Below, piece by piece: positions 8,161 to 16,214 of a DNA stretch of 64,000 bases (its first letter is position 1; each line of letters opens with the position of its first letter). Source of the stretch: JBJXGE01 sp046154185 (GTDB lineage: Bacteria; Planctomycetota; UBA8108; UBA1146; JAJFFE01); assembly GCA_046154185.1 (NCBI GenBank), contig JBJXGE010000044.1, positions 1 to 64,000 on the forward strand. Reading direction: 5' to 3'. The notes under the pieces were generated by a model that saw nothing but the letters and a program-made list of their open reading frames with translations, did not search any database and was not told where the DNA came from. The translations under genes were made by a program, and so were the position numbers.

Positions 8161-9107
8161 GGCGCGTTCGCTCCGCTAGGTTGCGTCGTCGGCGCGCTGA
8201 GGAAACTCGCGAGCGCGCCGCCGCGCCCGGCGCCCGATGTTTCAAAGCCGCGCCGCTGCGCCTCCTCGACCAGTTCGAGAAATAGCGCTTCGAGCGGCTT
8301 GTGCGGCGCTGAGACGTCCAAGAACGGTTGACCGTCGGCGGCGCACACTTCGCGCATGCGCGCGAGCGTCGCGGGCGCGAGCCGCGGAACGCGCAGCAAC
8401 ATCTGATCCTGGATCGTCAGCAACTCGGCCACCGTACCTTCGCGCAACAAGCGACCGCCGTACAGTATGACGAGTCGCGTGCAAACCGCCTCGATGTCCG
8501 CCAGCAAGTGGCTGCAGACGATGATCGTCTTGCCGCGCTTCCCGAGTTCGACGATGAGATCTTTGACTTGGCTCGTGCCGATGGGATCGAGTCCACTCGT
8601 GGGCTCGTCGAGCACCAGCAGATCGGGATCGTTGATCAACGCCTGCGCCAAGCCAATCCGCCGTTGCATTCCTTTGGAATATTCGCCGACCGGACGAAAC
8701 TGCGCGCCGGTCAGCCCCACCATCGCGATGAGCTCGTCGATGCGCCGGCGGCGTTCATGCGCGCTCAGGCCAAAGAGTCGACCAAAAAAGTCGAGCGTCT
8801 CGCGCGCGTTGAGAAACGGATAGAGGCTCGTCTCCTCGGCCAGGTACCCGATCCGCGACTTTGTGCGCACATCACCCGGCGGACGACCGAGCACGTCCAC
8901 TTGCCCGCTCGACGGGAAAAGGAGTCCGAGCACGATCTTGATCGTCGTCGACTTGCCCGAACCGTTGGGTCCGAGAAGCCCGAGAATCTCGCCGCGCGCG
9001 ACTTCGAGATCGAGTCCCTCGAGCGCGGTGATGCGCGGTCGCAACCAAAAATCGCGGAACCGCTTCGTGACGCCGCGCAAGCGCACGACGGGTGGGTTTG
9101 CCGCCAT
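8157..9107 (-). CDS. ABC transporter ATP-binding protein
   Basis: Cytoplasmic ATPase of an ABC-2 exporter, 316 residues. It has Walker A GPNGSGKST (about 46-54), signature YSKGMQRR (144-151), Walker B LLVLDEP (164-170) and the switch His in CSHLL. The C-terminal 90 residues form the DUF4162-like extension common in drug/lipid-type exporters. The start at 9107 was chosen because GGAGAG lies five bases upstream; the frame continues further upstream to 9155 without a good ribosome site. First gene of a tightly packed operon with the permease and the 578-residue partner, divergent from the secreted protein gene at 9236. Confidence 0.93.
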   Translation of the reverse strand: MAANPPVVRLRGVTKRFRDFWLRPRITALEGLDLEVARGEILGLLGPNGSGKSTTIKIVLGLLFPSSGQVDVLGRPPGDVRTKSRIGYLAEETSLYPFLNARETLDFFGRLFGLSAHERRRRIDELIAMVGLTGAQFRPVGEYSKGMQRRIGLAQALINDPDLLVLDEPTSGLDPIGTSQVKDLIVELGKRGKTIIVCSHLLADIEAVCTRLVILYGGRLLREGTVAELLTIQDQMLLRVPRLAPATLARMREVCAADGQPFLDVSAPHKPLEALFLELVEEAQRRGFETSGAGRGGALASFLSAPTTQPSGANAP

Positions 9108-9166
9108 CGAACTCTCCGTTTCGCGTGCCGCCCTTGGTATCGCGTGTCCTGGCAAAGAGTCCCGGC

Positions 9167-9172
9167 TATACT
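9167..9172 (+). promoter_or_regulatory. candidate -10 hexamer TATACT
   Basis: TATACT stands 64 bases upstream of the ATG at 9236 in the 128-base divergent spacer. No convincing -35 sits 16-18 bases further upstream, so the call rests on the -10 match and position only. Confidence 0.3.
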
Positions 9173-9235
9173 CTTCGCGTTGTCATTTTCTCTGACTGGG
9201 CTCGACCATCTTCGTACTTGCTCGAAGGAGCGCAA

Positions 9236-12175
9236 ATGATTCGTCGCAGCATGGCGCTGGTCGCCATTTCCGTGCTGTGGATTTTCGGCTCAACAACGGC
9301 CATTGCGCAACCCGCAAATGACTCGTGCGAGCAAGCCATCGCAATTGCGAACGGCGTGCACGGCTTTTCCACAGTCAATGCGACGTTCGTCGGCGCGCCG
9401 CCGTGTGCGTCGATGGGTTCCGACATTTGGTACCTCTACACGGCGCTCGCCGATGGCGTGGTCCAGGTTTCGACCTGCGGCCAAGTCGACTACGACTCCG
9501 CGCTCGCAGTCTATCCGAACGCGCCGTGTTTGCCGGCAGCGGGCACACTCCTCAACTGTAACGATGACACGAGCGGCTGCGGCGTCGCGTCCTACATCAC
9601 GTTTGACGTGATCGGTGGGCAAACCTATTTGCTCCAACTCGGCGGTTGGGAAGGCGCGCAAGGCGCCGGCACTTTCACGATCTCGACTGCGACGCCGCCT
9701 GGCTCGGATAGTTGCGCGACTCCGACCGCGATCACGGAAGGGAATCACAACTACTCGACTGCTGGCGCGACGACCGATGGTCCTGCGCCCTGTGGCAACA
9801 TGGGCTCCGACATTTGGTACAGCTACACGGCAAGCGTGACCGGCGAAGCGCAGATCACGACCTGCGGCGCCGCCAACTACGACTCGGTGATCGCCGTCTA
9901 TCCAAGCGGCGTCGGTTGTCCGCCCGCGGTCGGTCTCGCAATCACGTGTAACGATGACACGGGCGGCGTGTGCGGCTTGCCGGCGACCGTGAACTTCGCC
10001 GTGACGCAGGGCACGAGTTACCTGGTGCAAGTTGGTGGGTACAACGGCTCGCAAGGGATCGGCACGCTCCAAGTCTCGAGCGCCACCGCGCTCATCGAAG
10101 GACTCACCTGCAGCTCCGTCGCCGGGAGCGGCTTGGTCGCGCTCGATTGGACCAATACCGGCGCGTACGATTCCGCGCGCGTGACCTTTGACGGAGTCAT
10201 CGCGGCGGTGTTGCCGGGCCCATTCACGGCCGGTTCGCTCGGCAGCTACACGAGCAGTCCGCAAGCGCTCCAGCAAGCGATCACGGTCTGCGTGGAGCCG
10301 ATCGCCGGTGCGGTTTCTGGAATCCCACTTTGCTGCGATGTCGCCGTGCTTGCAACACCGGCGGTCGAAGCTTGCTCGACGCCCGGGGCGGTGATCAGCG
10401 CTGGGCTCGGCGAAACCGTTTCGACGCAGATCGTGACGGACGCCGTGACGATCGCGGATCTTCAGCTGGAGATCGAGGTGACGCACGCCGCGGTCGGCGA
10501 ACTGACAGTGCTCTTGGAATCGCCGGAAGGCGTGACCATTACCTTGCACAACACGCTCGGCGGCGATGCGGATGACATGGGCGTGACCTGGTGGCAATCA
10601 GGTCGCGTCAATGGCGCGCCTTTCGACTGCGCGTGTTTCATGCGACCGAGCGGGCCCGGGAGCTTGCTCGATCTCGCCGGCAGCTCGGCGGCCGGCACTT
10701 GGGCGCTGACAATCGTCGACAATGTCGCGGGCAACGACGGCGTGCTCGAAAGTTGGTGTTTGCGTGCCTTCGATGTGGCGCCGGCAGTGCTACCCGGTCC
10801 GGATGTGCTGCTCGGTGAACTCACGGAACTGCTGCAGCTCGGACGCGAAGGCGACGAGGTCGGCTGCGCGCCGGACTCGCCGCTTTGCAACAGCGGCGTC
10901 GAACCGCTCGACTGGATGGGCATTCCGAGTCCGCTGCATCCCTTCATTGCTTACAACATGTACCGACTGGAAGACGGCCGCTTCGAACAAATCGGCATGT
11001 CATGGGTGAAACACGGATTCGGAGCGGCGCAAGACAATGCGTGCGGACTCGGGTGCACGCCGTATCCGGACAGCACTCGGCTCGGCCTCGGCTGCTCCGA
11101 TACCTATAACGCGCCGACGAATGGTGCGCAGGGCATCATGGGACCGCGCAGCGAGATCAATCCGTGGACCGGCGCCTTCACGTACGCGGGCTCGCACATC
11201 GAGACGACCGGCGGCAGCGGGCATGACGAAGTCTCGCACCGGCTGCGCGTGCTCGACGCCGACCTCGATCCCGCGCTGCATCCCGACGCGGAGTACTACT
11301 GTGAACTCATCATCTTTGCGCACGACGACTCGCAACACGGCAATAACATCGCGCACGAGCCGGTCAACGTCTCCGGTGCGCCGGGCGGTTTTTGGAGTTT
11401 CGACATCAGCGCGGATGCCACGGCACTCGGACCCGCGATCAACGCCTGGGTCGACGCGCAACAAACCGTGATCGAGCCGGCGACGGGTAACGATGGGCGG
11501 GCGATCCTTGCGTGCCGCGTGACCGACAACGGCGACGGCACGTGGCACTACGACTACGCGATCTACAATTTCGACATGGAGCGCATGGTGCGCTCGCTCG
11601 ACGTGCCGGTCGCCGCCGCGACGACGTTGACGAATATCGAGTTTCGAGCGTTCCAGATCGAGGCCGACCTGTACTCGAACGATCCGTGGACGGCGACGCG
11701 CGACGGCGATTCGCTCATGTGGTCGACGCCGGCCTTCGGCGCGCCCGGCGGCAACCCGATCATTTGGGGCACGATGTACTCGTTCCGTTTCGACGCCGAC
11801 GCGGCGCCGGTCGCGAGTAGCGCGACGATTGGACTCTACAAACCCGGCGTTGGCGCCACGCTGAGCGGTTCGACTTCGGCGCCGGCCGCGCCGACGGGCG
11901 GCCCGCAAGAGTACGTCCGCGGCGATGCGAACGCCGATGGCGCGTTCAACATCGCTGACCCGGTCAGCACGTTGAATTACTTGTTTGCGAGCGCCAGCGT
12001 GCCGTGCCTCGCGGCGGTCGACGCCAATGCCGATGGCTCGCTCAACATCGCCGACGCGGTCTACTCGCTCTCCGCACTGTTCACGATGGGAGCGCCGCCG
12101 CCAGCGCCGCATCCTGGATGCGGACCAACTGGCGCTGGGGTGACTGCATGCGCGAGTTTCTCGCCGTGTGATTGA
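9236..12175 (+). CDS. large secreted multidomain protein with dockerin-like C-terminus
   Basis: A 979-residue exported protein without a recognisable enzyme core. A signal peptide ends near residue 24 (TTAIAQP). Two similar beta-sandwich modules of about 120 residues follow (about 27-145 and 157-282), each starting with NDSC/SDSC-A-AI and containing GSDIWYxYTA, YDSxxAVYP and LxCNDDT; these resemble pre-peptidase C-terminal domains. A proprotein-convertase P domain occupies about 380-513 (DLQLEIEVTHAAVGELTVLL, GTWALTIVDN). Residues about 520-880 are unassigned beta-rich sequence. From residue 895 there are two dockerin-like loops (RGDANADGAFNIAD, DANADGSLNIAD) and a Cys-ending tail. GAAGGAG lies upstream of the ATG. 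Probably displayed or retained at the cell surface. Confidence 0.88.
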   Translation: MIRRSMALVAISVLWIFGSTTAIAQPANDSCEQAIAIANGVHGFSTVNATFVGAPPCASMGSDIWYLYTALADGVVQVSTCGQVDYDSALAVYPNAPCLPAAGTLLNCNDDTSGCGVASYITFDVIGGQTYLLQLGGWEGAQGAGTFTISTATPPGSDSCATPTAITEGNHNYSTAGATTDGPAPCGNMGSDIWYSYTASVTGEAQITTCGAANYDSVIAVYPSGVGCPPAVGLAITCNDDTGGVCGLPATVNFAVTQGTSYLVQVGGYNGSQGIGTLQVSSATALIEGLTCSSVAGSGLVALDWTNTGAYDSARVTFDGVIAAVLPGPFTAGSLGSYTSSPQALQQAITVCVEPIAGAVSGIPLCCDVAVLATPAVEACSTPGAVISAGLGETVSTQIVTDAVTIADLQLEIEVTHAAVGELTVLLESPEGVTITLHNTLGGDADDMGVTWWQSGRVNGAPFDCACFMRPSGPGSLLDLAGSSAAGTWALTIVDNVAGNDGVLESWCLRAFDVAPAVLPGPDVLLGELTELLQLGREGDEVGCAPDSPLCNSGVEPLDWMGIPSPLHPFIAYNMYRLEDGRFEQIGMSWVKHGFGAAQDNACGLGCTPYPDSTRLGLGCSDTYNAPTNGAQGIMGPRSEINPWTGAFTYAGSHIETTGGSGHDEVSHRLRVLDADLDPALHPDAEYYCELIIFAHDDSQHGNNIAHEPVNVSGAPGGFWSFDISADATALGPAINAWVDAQQTVIEPATGNDGRAILACRVTDNGDGTWHYDYAIYNFDMERMVRSLDVPVAAATTLTNIEFRAFQIEADLYSNDPWTATRDGDSLMWSTPAFGAPGGNPIIWGTMYSFRFDADAAPVASSATIGLYKPGVGATLSGSTSAPAAPTGGPQEYVRGDANADGAFNIADPVSTLNYLFASASVPCLAAVDANADGSLNIADAVYSLSALFTMGAPPPAPHPGCGPTGAGVTACASFSPCD

Positions 12176-12197
12176 TGGCTTGCGATGTTTCCGCAGC

Positions 12198-12203
12198 TAC
12201 AAT
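12198..12203 (+). promoter_or_regulatory. candidate -10 hexamer TACAAT
   Basis: TACAAT is found 61 bases upstream of the ATG at 12264. A TTGCGA at 12180 is too close (12-base spacer) to be a normal -35. A transcript from here would begin just before the tandem repeat at 12215-12246. Confidence 0.25.
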
Positions 12204-12214
12204 CGCGCCACTTT

Positions 12215-12246
12215 CGTTTTTCCGGTCAGGCGTTTTTCCGGTTCGG
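12215..12246 (+). repeat. 16-base tandem duplication in a leader
   Basis: Two adjoining copies of CGTTTTTCCGGT(C/T)(A/C)GG, 14 of 16 positions identical, between a possible -10 (12198) and the Shine-Dalgarno sequence GAAGGAG of the gene at 12264. The T-rich segments are exceptional in this GC-rich neighbourhood. Confidence 0.6.
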
Positions 12247-12263
12247 CATGGAAGGAGTTTCGC

Positions 12264-13043
12264 ATGAAGACGGTTCGCATCCTCGGGGCGGTCGCTGCGA
12301 TATTGTTGGCCGCGACTACCGGCGCTCGCGCGCAGATCTCGAGCCCTATTTTGCTGAATGTGTCAGGGACCACATACTTCGATGACTGCGACCCGGGCAC
12401 TGCCTGCTTAGTCGTCTATTGCGGCGCGGTCGAAGGCGACATGACACTCGAGTTCTCGATGAATGACGGCACGTTTGACGTTTACGACGTGACCGACCTG
12501 AACTGGACGCTCTACACGACGCTTTGCCCGCCGAGTACGGCGGGCACGCCGCATGCGGTGACGGGCGGCGGGACTTTCTCGGTCGATCCGCTCGGTCTCA
12601 CGGGACGCATGGAGCTGAGTCTCGACGCGGTAGACATCGGCGGCCCGTTCCCGTACGACAGCGGTGTCGTCAATTTGATCGCGCCGTTTCCGCAGATTCA
12701 GCAGCTCACGATCTCGCACTTCGACACCACGACGAGCTACACGATCAACGCCTCGGCAATTGTCGTCGACTGGTTTTATCGCCGCGGCGATGCCAATGAC
12801 GATGACCAGTACAACATCGCGGATGCGATCACCACCTTGAGCGCGCTGTTCGTTGTTGGCACACCGCCCCTCCACTGCGTGGCGGCCGCCGATTCGAACG
12901 GTGACGAGCTGTTCGACATCGCCGACGCGATCTACACACTCTCGGCGTTGTTCGTGCCGGGCGCGCCGCCCCCGCCCGCGCCACACCCCGACTGCGGCGG
13001 CGCCAGTCCCGGTGTCCTCCCGTGCGAATTTTTCTGCCCGTAG
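12264..13043 (+). CDS. small secreted protein with dockerin-like C-terminus
   Basis: A 259-residue exported protein. A signal peptide (MKTVRILGAVAAILLAATTG, cleavage near ARA-Q) is followed by about 150 residues of unassigned beta-rich sequence with conserved-looking Cys pairs (FDDCDPGTACLVVYC). Then come two dockerin-like calcium-loop motifs (RGDANDDDQYNIAD, DSNGDELFDIAD), a Pro-rich spacer and a tail ending in Cys-Pro. The start was chosen by GAAGGAG four to eleven bases upstream. It lies downstream of the larger dockerin-tailed gene in the same direction, with its own possible promoter. Function unknown. Confidence 0.85.
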   Translation: MKTVRILGAVAAILLAATTGARAQISSPILLNVSGTTYFDDCDPGTACLVVYCGAVEGDMTLEFSMNDGTFDVYDVTDLNWTLYTTLCPPSTAGTPHAVTGGGTFSVDPLGLTGRMELSLDAVDIGGPFPYDSGVVNLIAPFPQIQQLTISHFDTTTSYTINASAIVVDWFYRRGDANDDDQYNIADAITTLSALFVVGTPPLHCVAAADSNGDELFDIADAIYTLSALFVPGAPPPPAPHPDCGGASPGVLPCEFFCP

Positions 13044-13071
13044 CCGCATTGGCGATCGTGCCACGCGCAGA

Positions 13072-13989
13072 CTAAGAAGTGATGATGCGATCCATCCGGG
13101 TCGCGATCTCGCGCAGCCGCTCGCGGCCACCGCCGGGAATCTCGGCGGTGGCCCAGCCCGCAAAGCCGATCTCGTCGAGCGCGCGCATGACCGCCGGCCA
13201 GTCGCAGTCGCCCTCGAGTAGCTCGCAGTCAAAGCCCTTCCACAGTCCTTCGTCGTTACACTTCTTGCGGCTGTATTCCTTGATGTCGAGTTTGATGATG
13301 CGCTTCCCGAGGATTCGAATCCATTGCTCTGGCCAGCCGTAGTGCACGACGTTGCCGACGTCGAAATACCAACCGACTTGCGGACTTTGAAACTCATCGA
13401 CATAACGCGCCGCTTCGAGCGGGCTCAGTAGGAAGTTATTCCACACATTCTCGAACGCGATCTGAATCTTGAGCTCGGCCGCGAGCGGCAGCACCTTGCG
13501 AATCTCGGCTTGGCTCCGCTCGTAGGCCTCGTGATACGAAACGTTCTTACTCACGACCGCCGGCACCAACAACACGGTGCTGCCACCGAGACGGGCGGCA
13601 TCGCGAATCGCGGTCTCGAGGCCCGCGCGTCCCTTGGCGCGCACTTCCGCGCTCGCGTCCGACAACGTGTCGCGCCAATGCACCGAACACACGACGCCAT
13701 GAATTTGAATACCGGCGGCATCGCGCGCGCGCAGCGCGTCCGCGAGGTCGAGCCCGCTCGGCGCATCGAGCTCCACGCCATCGAAGCCGAGTTCGCGCAG
13801 CAGTTGAAACTTCTCGGTCAGCGACCCGGGATGGTCGATCATCCCGATCTTCACTGCCTTGCGAATCGCGCGCCGCGCGGGTTTCGCGCTTTGCATCGCG
13901 GCGCCCGCTTGGCCGCGAAGATTCCCGCCGAGCAACATGCCGCCGCCGACGGCCGCCACCGAACGCTTCACGAAATCGCGACGATCCAC
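13072..13989 (-). CDS. Tat-exported TIM-barrel protein, sugar phosphate isomerase/epimerase family
   Basis: A 305-residue member of the AP-endonuclease-2-like TIM-barrel family (xylose isomerase-like). The N-terminus is a twin-arginine signal (DRRDFVKRSVAAVGGGMLL). The core starts at about residue 45 (VKIGMIDHPGSLTEKFQLL) with GFDGVELDAPSG, a metal-site Glu in IQIAFENVWNNFL, the QVGWYFDVGNV strand with a further ligand, and a C-terminal Glu in WATAEIPGGG. Homologues isomerise, epimerise or cleave sugars and keto-sugars. Last gene of the five-gene operon beginning at 18829, 19 bases after an oxidoreductase. The substrate cannot be read from sequence. Confidence 0.88.
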   Translation of the reverse strand: MDRRDFVKRSVAAVGGGMLLGGNLRGQAGAAMQSAKPARRAIRKAVKIGMIDHPGSLTEKFQLLRELGFDGVELDAPSGLDLADALRARDAAGIQIHGVVCSVHWRDTLSDASAEVRAKGRAGLETAIRDAARLGGSTVLLVPAVVSKNVSYHEAYERSQAEIRKVLPLAAELKIQIAFENVWNNFLLSPLEAARYVDEFQSPQVGWYFDVGNVVHYGWPEQWIRILGKRIIKLDIKEYSRKKCNDEGLWKGFDCELLEGDCDWPAVMRALDEIGFAGWATAEIPGGGRERLREIATRMDRIITS

Positions 13990-14008
13990 GACGGTCCGCC
14001 TTTTCCGT

Positions 14009-15325
14009 TCACGAGAATTTGGTTACGCCCGGCACCGCGATCGCGGGCATCGTCAAACTCGCGCGCGTCGCGAGTTCCATCGGCAACAACTCCTCCGTGG
14101 AATTGAGCGCCGCATCCCAGGTCACCGTGGCGCCCGTATAAGCGGCCATGCGCGCCATGATCGCCGTCAACGTCGAGTGCGCCATCCAGACGCCGTCATT
14201 GTGCCCGCGGCCAGCTCGGATCGATGCGAACAACTCATCGTGCTCCTGCTGATACATGTCGTTGGAGTCGCCCTTGTAGCGCCACGGCTTTTGGCCGGTG
14301 ATCGTGTGGCGCGGCGCCCAACCATTGAACTCGCAGACGCCCGTTTCGCCGAGCACGAGATCGCTGTTGTCGGATGGACAATTCGCGATCTGCCGGCACA
14401 TGTGAAATCCGCGCGCGCCGCTCGCATACTCGTACGTCACGCTGAAGTGATCGAAGCTATTGCCACTCTCCGCGCCGCTTCGCGCGGCGCGCCCGCCGAC
14501 TGCGACCGCGCGCACCGGCGTCTCGTCTTTGAGCGCCCACGCCATCTTGTCGATGGAGTGCACGGCTTGCTCCACCATGTGGTCGCCCGAGAAGTAACTG
14601 AAGTGATGCCAATTGCGGAGCTGCCACTCGACGTCGCTCCATTCCGGTCGGCGCGGCTTCGTGCCAATCGTCCCTGTGAGGTACGTCGTATAGACCGCAC
14701 GGATCGCGCCGATGTCGCCCGCGTGGATTCGTTCCATGGTTGCGCGTTCGGCAAGCGAATAGCGCCAACAAAAGCCGCTCACGAGTGTGAGTTTTTTCGC
14801 GCGTGCCGCCGCAACGCTTTCGAGTACGGAGCGCACGCCGGGACCATCGACCGCCACCGGTTTCTCGCAGAAAACGTGTTTTCCGGCGGCGACCGCGGCT
14901 TTGAGATGCAGCGGACGAAAACCCGGCGCCGTGCAAAGGAGCACGACATCGACATCGCTCCCGATCAAGCGCTGATAACCATCAAACCCGGTGAAGCGCC
15001 GCTCCGCCGGTACTTGCACGCGGCCGTCTTTCGAGAACTCCGAGAGCGCCTTGTGGCATGCGTCGATGCGATCGGAAAACACATCGGAGAGCGCCGTGAT
15101 GACGACGCCGGGATCGGCGGTCAGCGCCTGTTGCGCCGCGCCCGTACCGCGACCACCACAGCCGACGAGACCGACGCGCAACGCGTCGGAACCGGCGGCG
15201 AAGACCGGCGCGCTCTGCGGCAACAAGCCCGTCAGAAGCGGCGCGGCCGCCAAAGCCGCGGAGGTCTGCACAAAACGCCGGCGCGTCATGCCGGCCGCTG
15301 GCTCGCGCCACTCATTGCTATCCAT
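14009..15325 (-). CDS. Tat-exported Gfo/Idh/MocA family oxidoreductase
   Basis: A 438-residue NAD(P)-dependent sugar or cyclitol dehydrogenase-like protein with a twin-arginine leader (TRRRFVQTSAALAAAPLL, residues 13-30), predicted to fold in the cytoplasm and be exported with its cofactor. The Rossmann motif is VGLVGCGGRGTGAA, the conserved EKP is present in HVFCEKPVAVD, and the active-site helix is DHMVEQAVHSIDKM. The C-terminal alpha/beta domain ends with an AYTGATVTWDAALNS segment, very similar to the gene at 16211. It probably oxidises a sugar hydroxyl in the periplasm together with the downstream TIM-barrel protein; the substrate is unknown. Confidence 0.92.
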   Translation of the reverse strand: MDSNEWREPAAGMTRRRFVQTSAALAAAPLLTGLLPQSAPVFAAGSDALRVGLVGCGGRGTGAAQQALTADPGVVITALSDVFSDRIDACHKALSEFSKDGRVQVPAERRFTGFDGYQRLIGSDVDVVLLCTAPGFRPLHLKAAVAAGKHVFCEKPVAVDGPGVRSVLESVAAARAKKLTLVSGFCWRYSLAERATMERIHAGDIGAIRAVYTTYLTGTIGTKPRRPEWSDVEWQLRNWHHFSYFSGDHMVEQAVHSIDKMAWALKDETPVRAVAVGGRAARSGAESGNSFDHFSVTYEYASGARGFHMCRQIANCPSDNSDLVLGETGVCEFNGWAPRHTITGQKPWRYKGDSNDMYQQEHDELFASIRAGRGHNDGVWMAHSTLTAIMARMAAYTGATVTWDAALNSTEELLPMELATRASLTMPAIAVPGVTKFS

Positions 15326-15365
15326 GTCGGTCGCCTTTCCCAGTCAGTTGATTTATGTACGCAGC

Positions 15366-16214
15366 TCAAGGATCCATCACGACGCGAAAGCCGACGAACG
15401 GCGCGTCCGTCAGCCACCACTGACTCTTTGGGATCTGCGGATCTTTCGCGTTCCATGCCGGCGTCGGTTTTTTCACGCGACCGACCTCGAGATCGGGTGG
15501 ATCGTCGCGAAAGCTGCCGCCGCAGGCGACGAATGTCCCGTCGCCCGCGACGCACCACTCGGCGGCGTTACCGTGCATGTCGTAGAGTCCCAGCTTGTTC
15601 GGTTTTTTCTGTGCAACGGCGTGCGTCTGGTCGTCGGAGTTGTCCCAATACCAGGCGTAGTCGCCGAGTTGCGCGGGATCATCGCCGAAAAAGTAACGCG
15701 TCGATATCCCTGACAGACAAGCACGCTGCCACTCGTCGACGGTCGGTAGACGAAACTTGCGTCCCGTCCGCACCGACAGCCACCGACAGAACTCGCTCGC
15801 GCCACGCGCAGACATCGAGATCGCCGGATATCCCGCATGTCCGAAGCCGCGGTCAGGGGGCACATAGGGTTTGCTCGGCCGCGCGATAGCGTCCGCGGCA
15901 AAGCGCGCGAGCTCGGCTTCGTTCGCGAGGCCGTAGATGAAATCGTCGTAAAGATCCCACGTCACTTCCGTGGTCGAAATGAAACAGAGTTTTCCCGCGC
16001 TGACACCCGAATTCACCGAGACCGGCTGAAACACGATCTCAATCGGGCGACCGCCGACGTCGAGTTTCACGATCTGCGGTTCATGCTGCTTGCTGCTCGG
16101 CTCGGAGCCCGCGGTCTGCGCGGAGTCTCGCCCCCGCGCGCAACTCGCTCCAGTGAAAACTACGGCCGCGAGCAGCAGCGCCATCTCCTGCGAACGGCAG
16201 CGGACGCCGATCAT
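15366..16214 (-). CDS. SUMF1/FGE-like lipoprotein lacking the catalytic cysteines
   Basis: A 282-residue formylglycine-generating-enzyme-like protein. The N-terminus is a lipoprotein signal with lipobox FTGASC near residue 24. Family motifs are TTEVTWDLYDDF, YPAISMSARGASEFCRWLS, FRLPTVDEWQRAC, LGLYDMHGNAAEWC, CGGSFRDD and the final FVGFRVVMDP. The Cys pair that active FGE enzymes use near the C-terminus is absent: no Cys occurs after CGGSF. A binding or structural role is therefore more likely than sulfatase maturation, and no sulfatase gene is in the window. The start overlaps the stop of the upstream oxidoreductase by 4 bases, which sets it at 16214. Confidence 0.87.
   Translation of the reverse strand: MIGVRCRSQEMALLLAAVVFTGASCARGRDSAQTAGSEPSSKQHEPQIVKLDVGGRPIEIVFQPVSVNSGVSAGKLCFISTTEVTWDLYDDFIYGLANEAELARFAADAIARPSKPYVPPDRGFGHAGYPAISMSARGASEFCRWLSVRTGRKFRLPTVDEWQRACLSGISTRYFFGDDPAQLGDYAWYWDNSDDQTHAVAQKKPNKLGLYDMHGNAAEWCVAGDGTFVACGGSFRDDPPDLEVGRVKKPTPAWNAKDPQIPKSQWWLTDAPFVGFRVVMDP

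Noticed and set aside
9290..10597. 435-codon minus-strand frame
   Set aside because: Antisense to the large secreted protein; no motif, no ribosome site, composition of a mirror frame.
13859..15889. 676-codon plus-strand frame
   Set aside because: Covers the opposite strand of two oxidoreductase-operon genes and is Arg/Ala/His-rich throughout, so it is a shadow.
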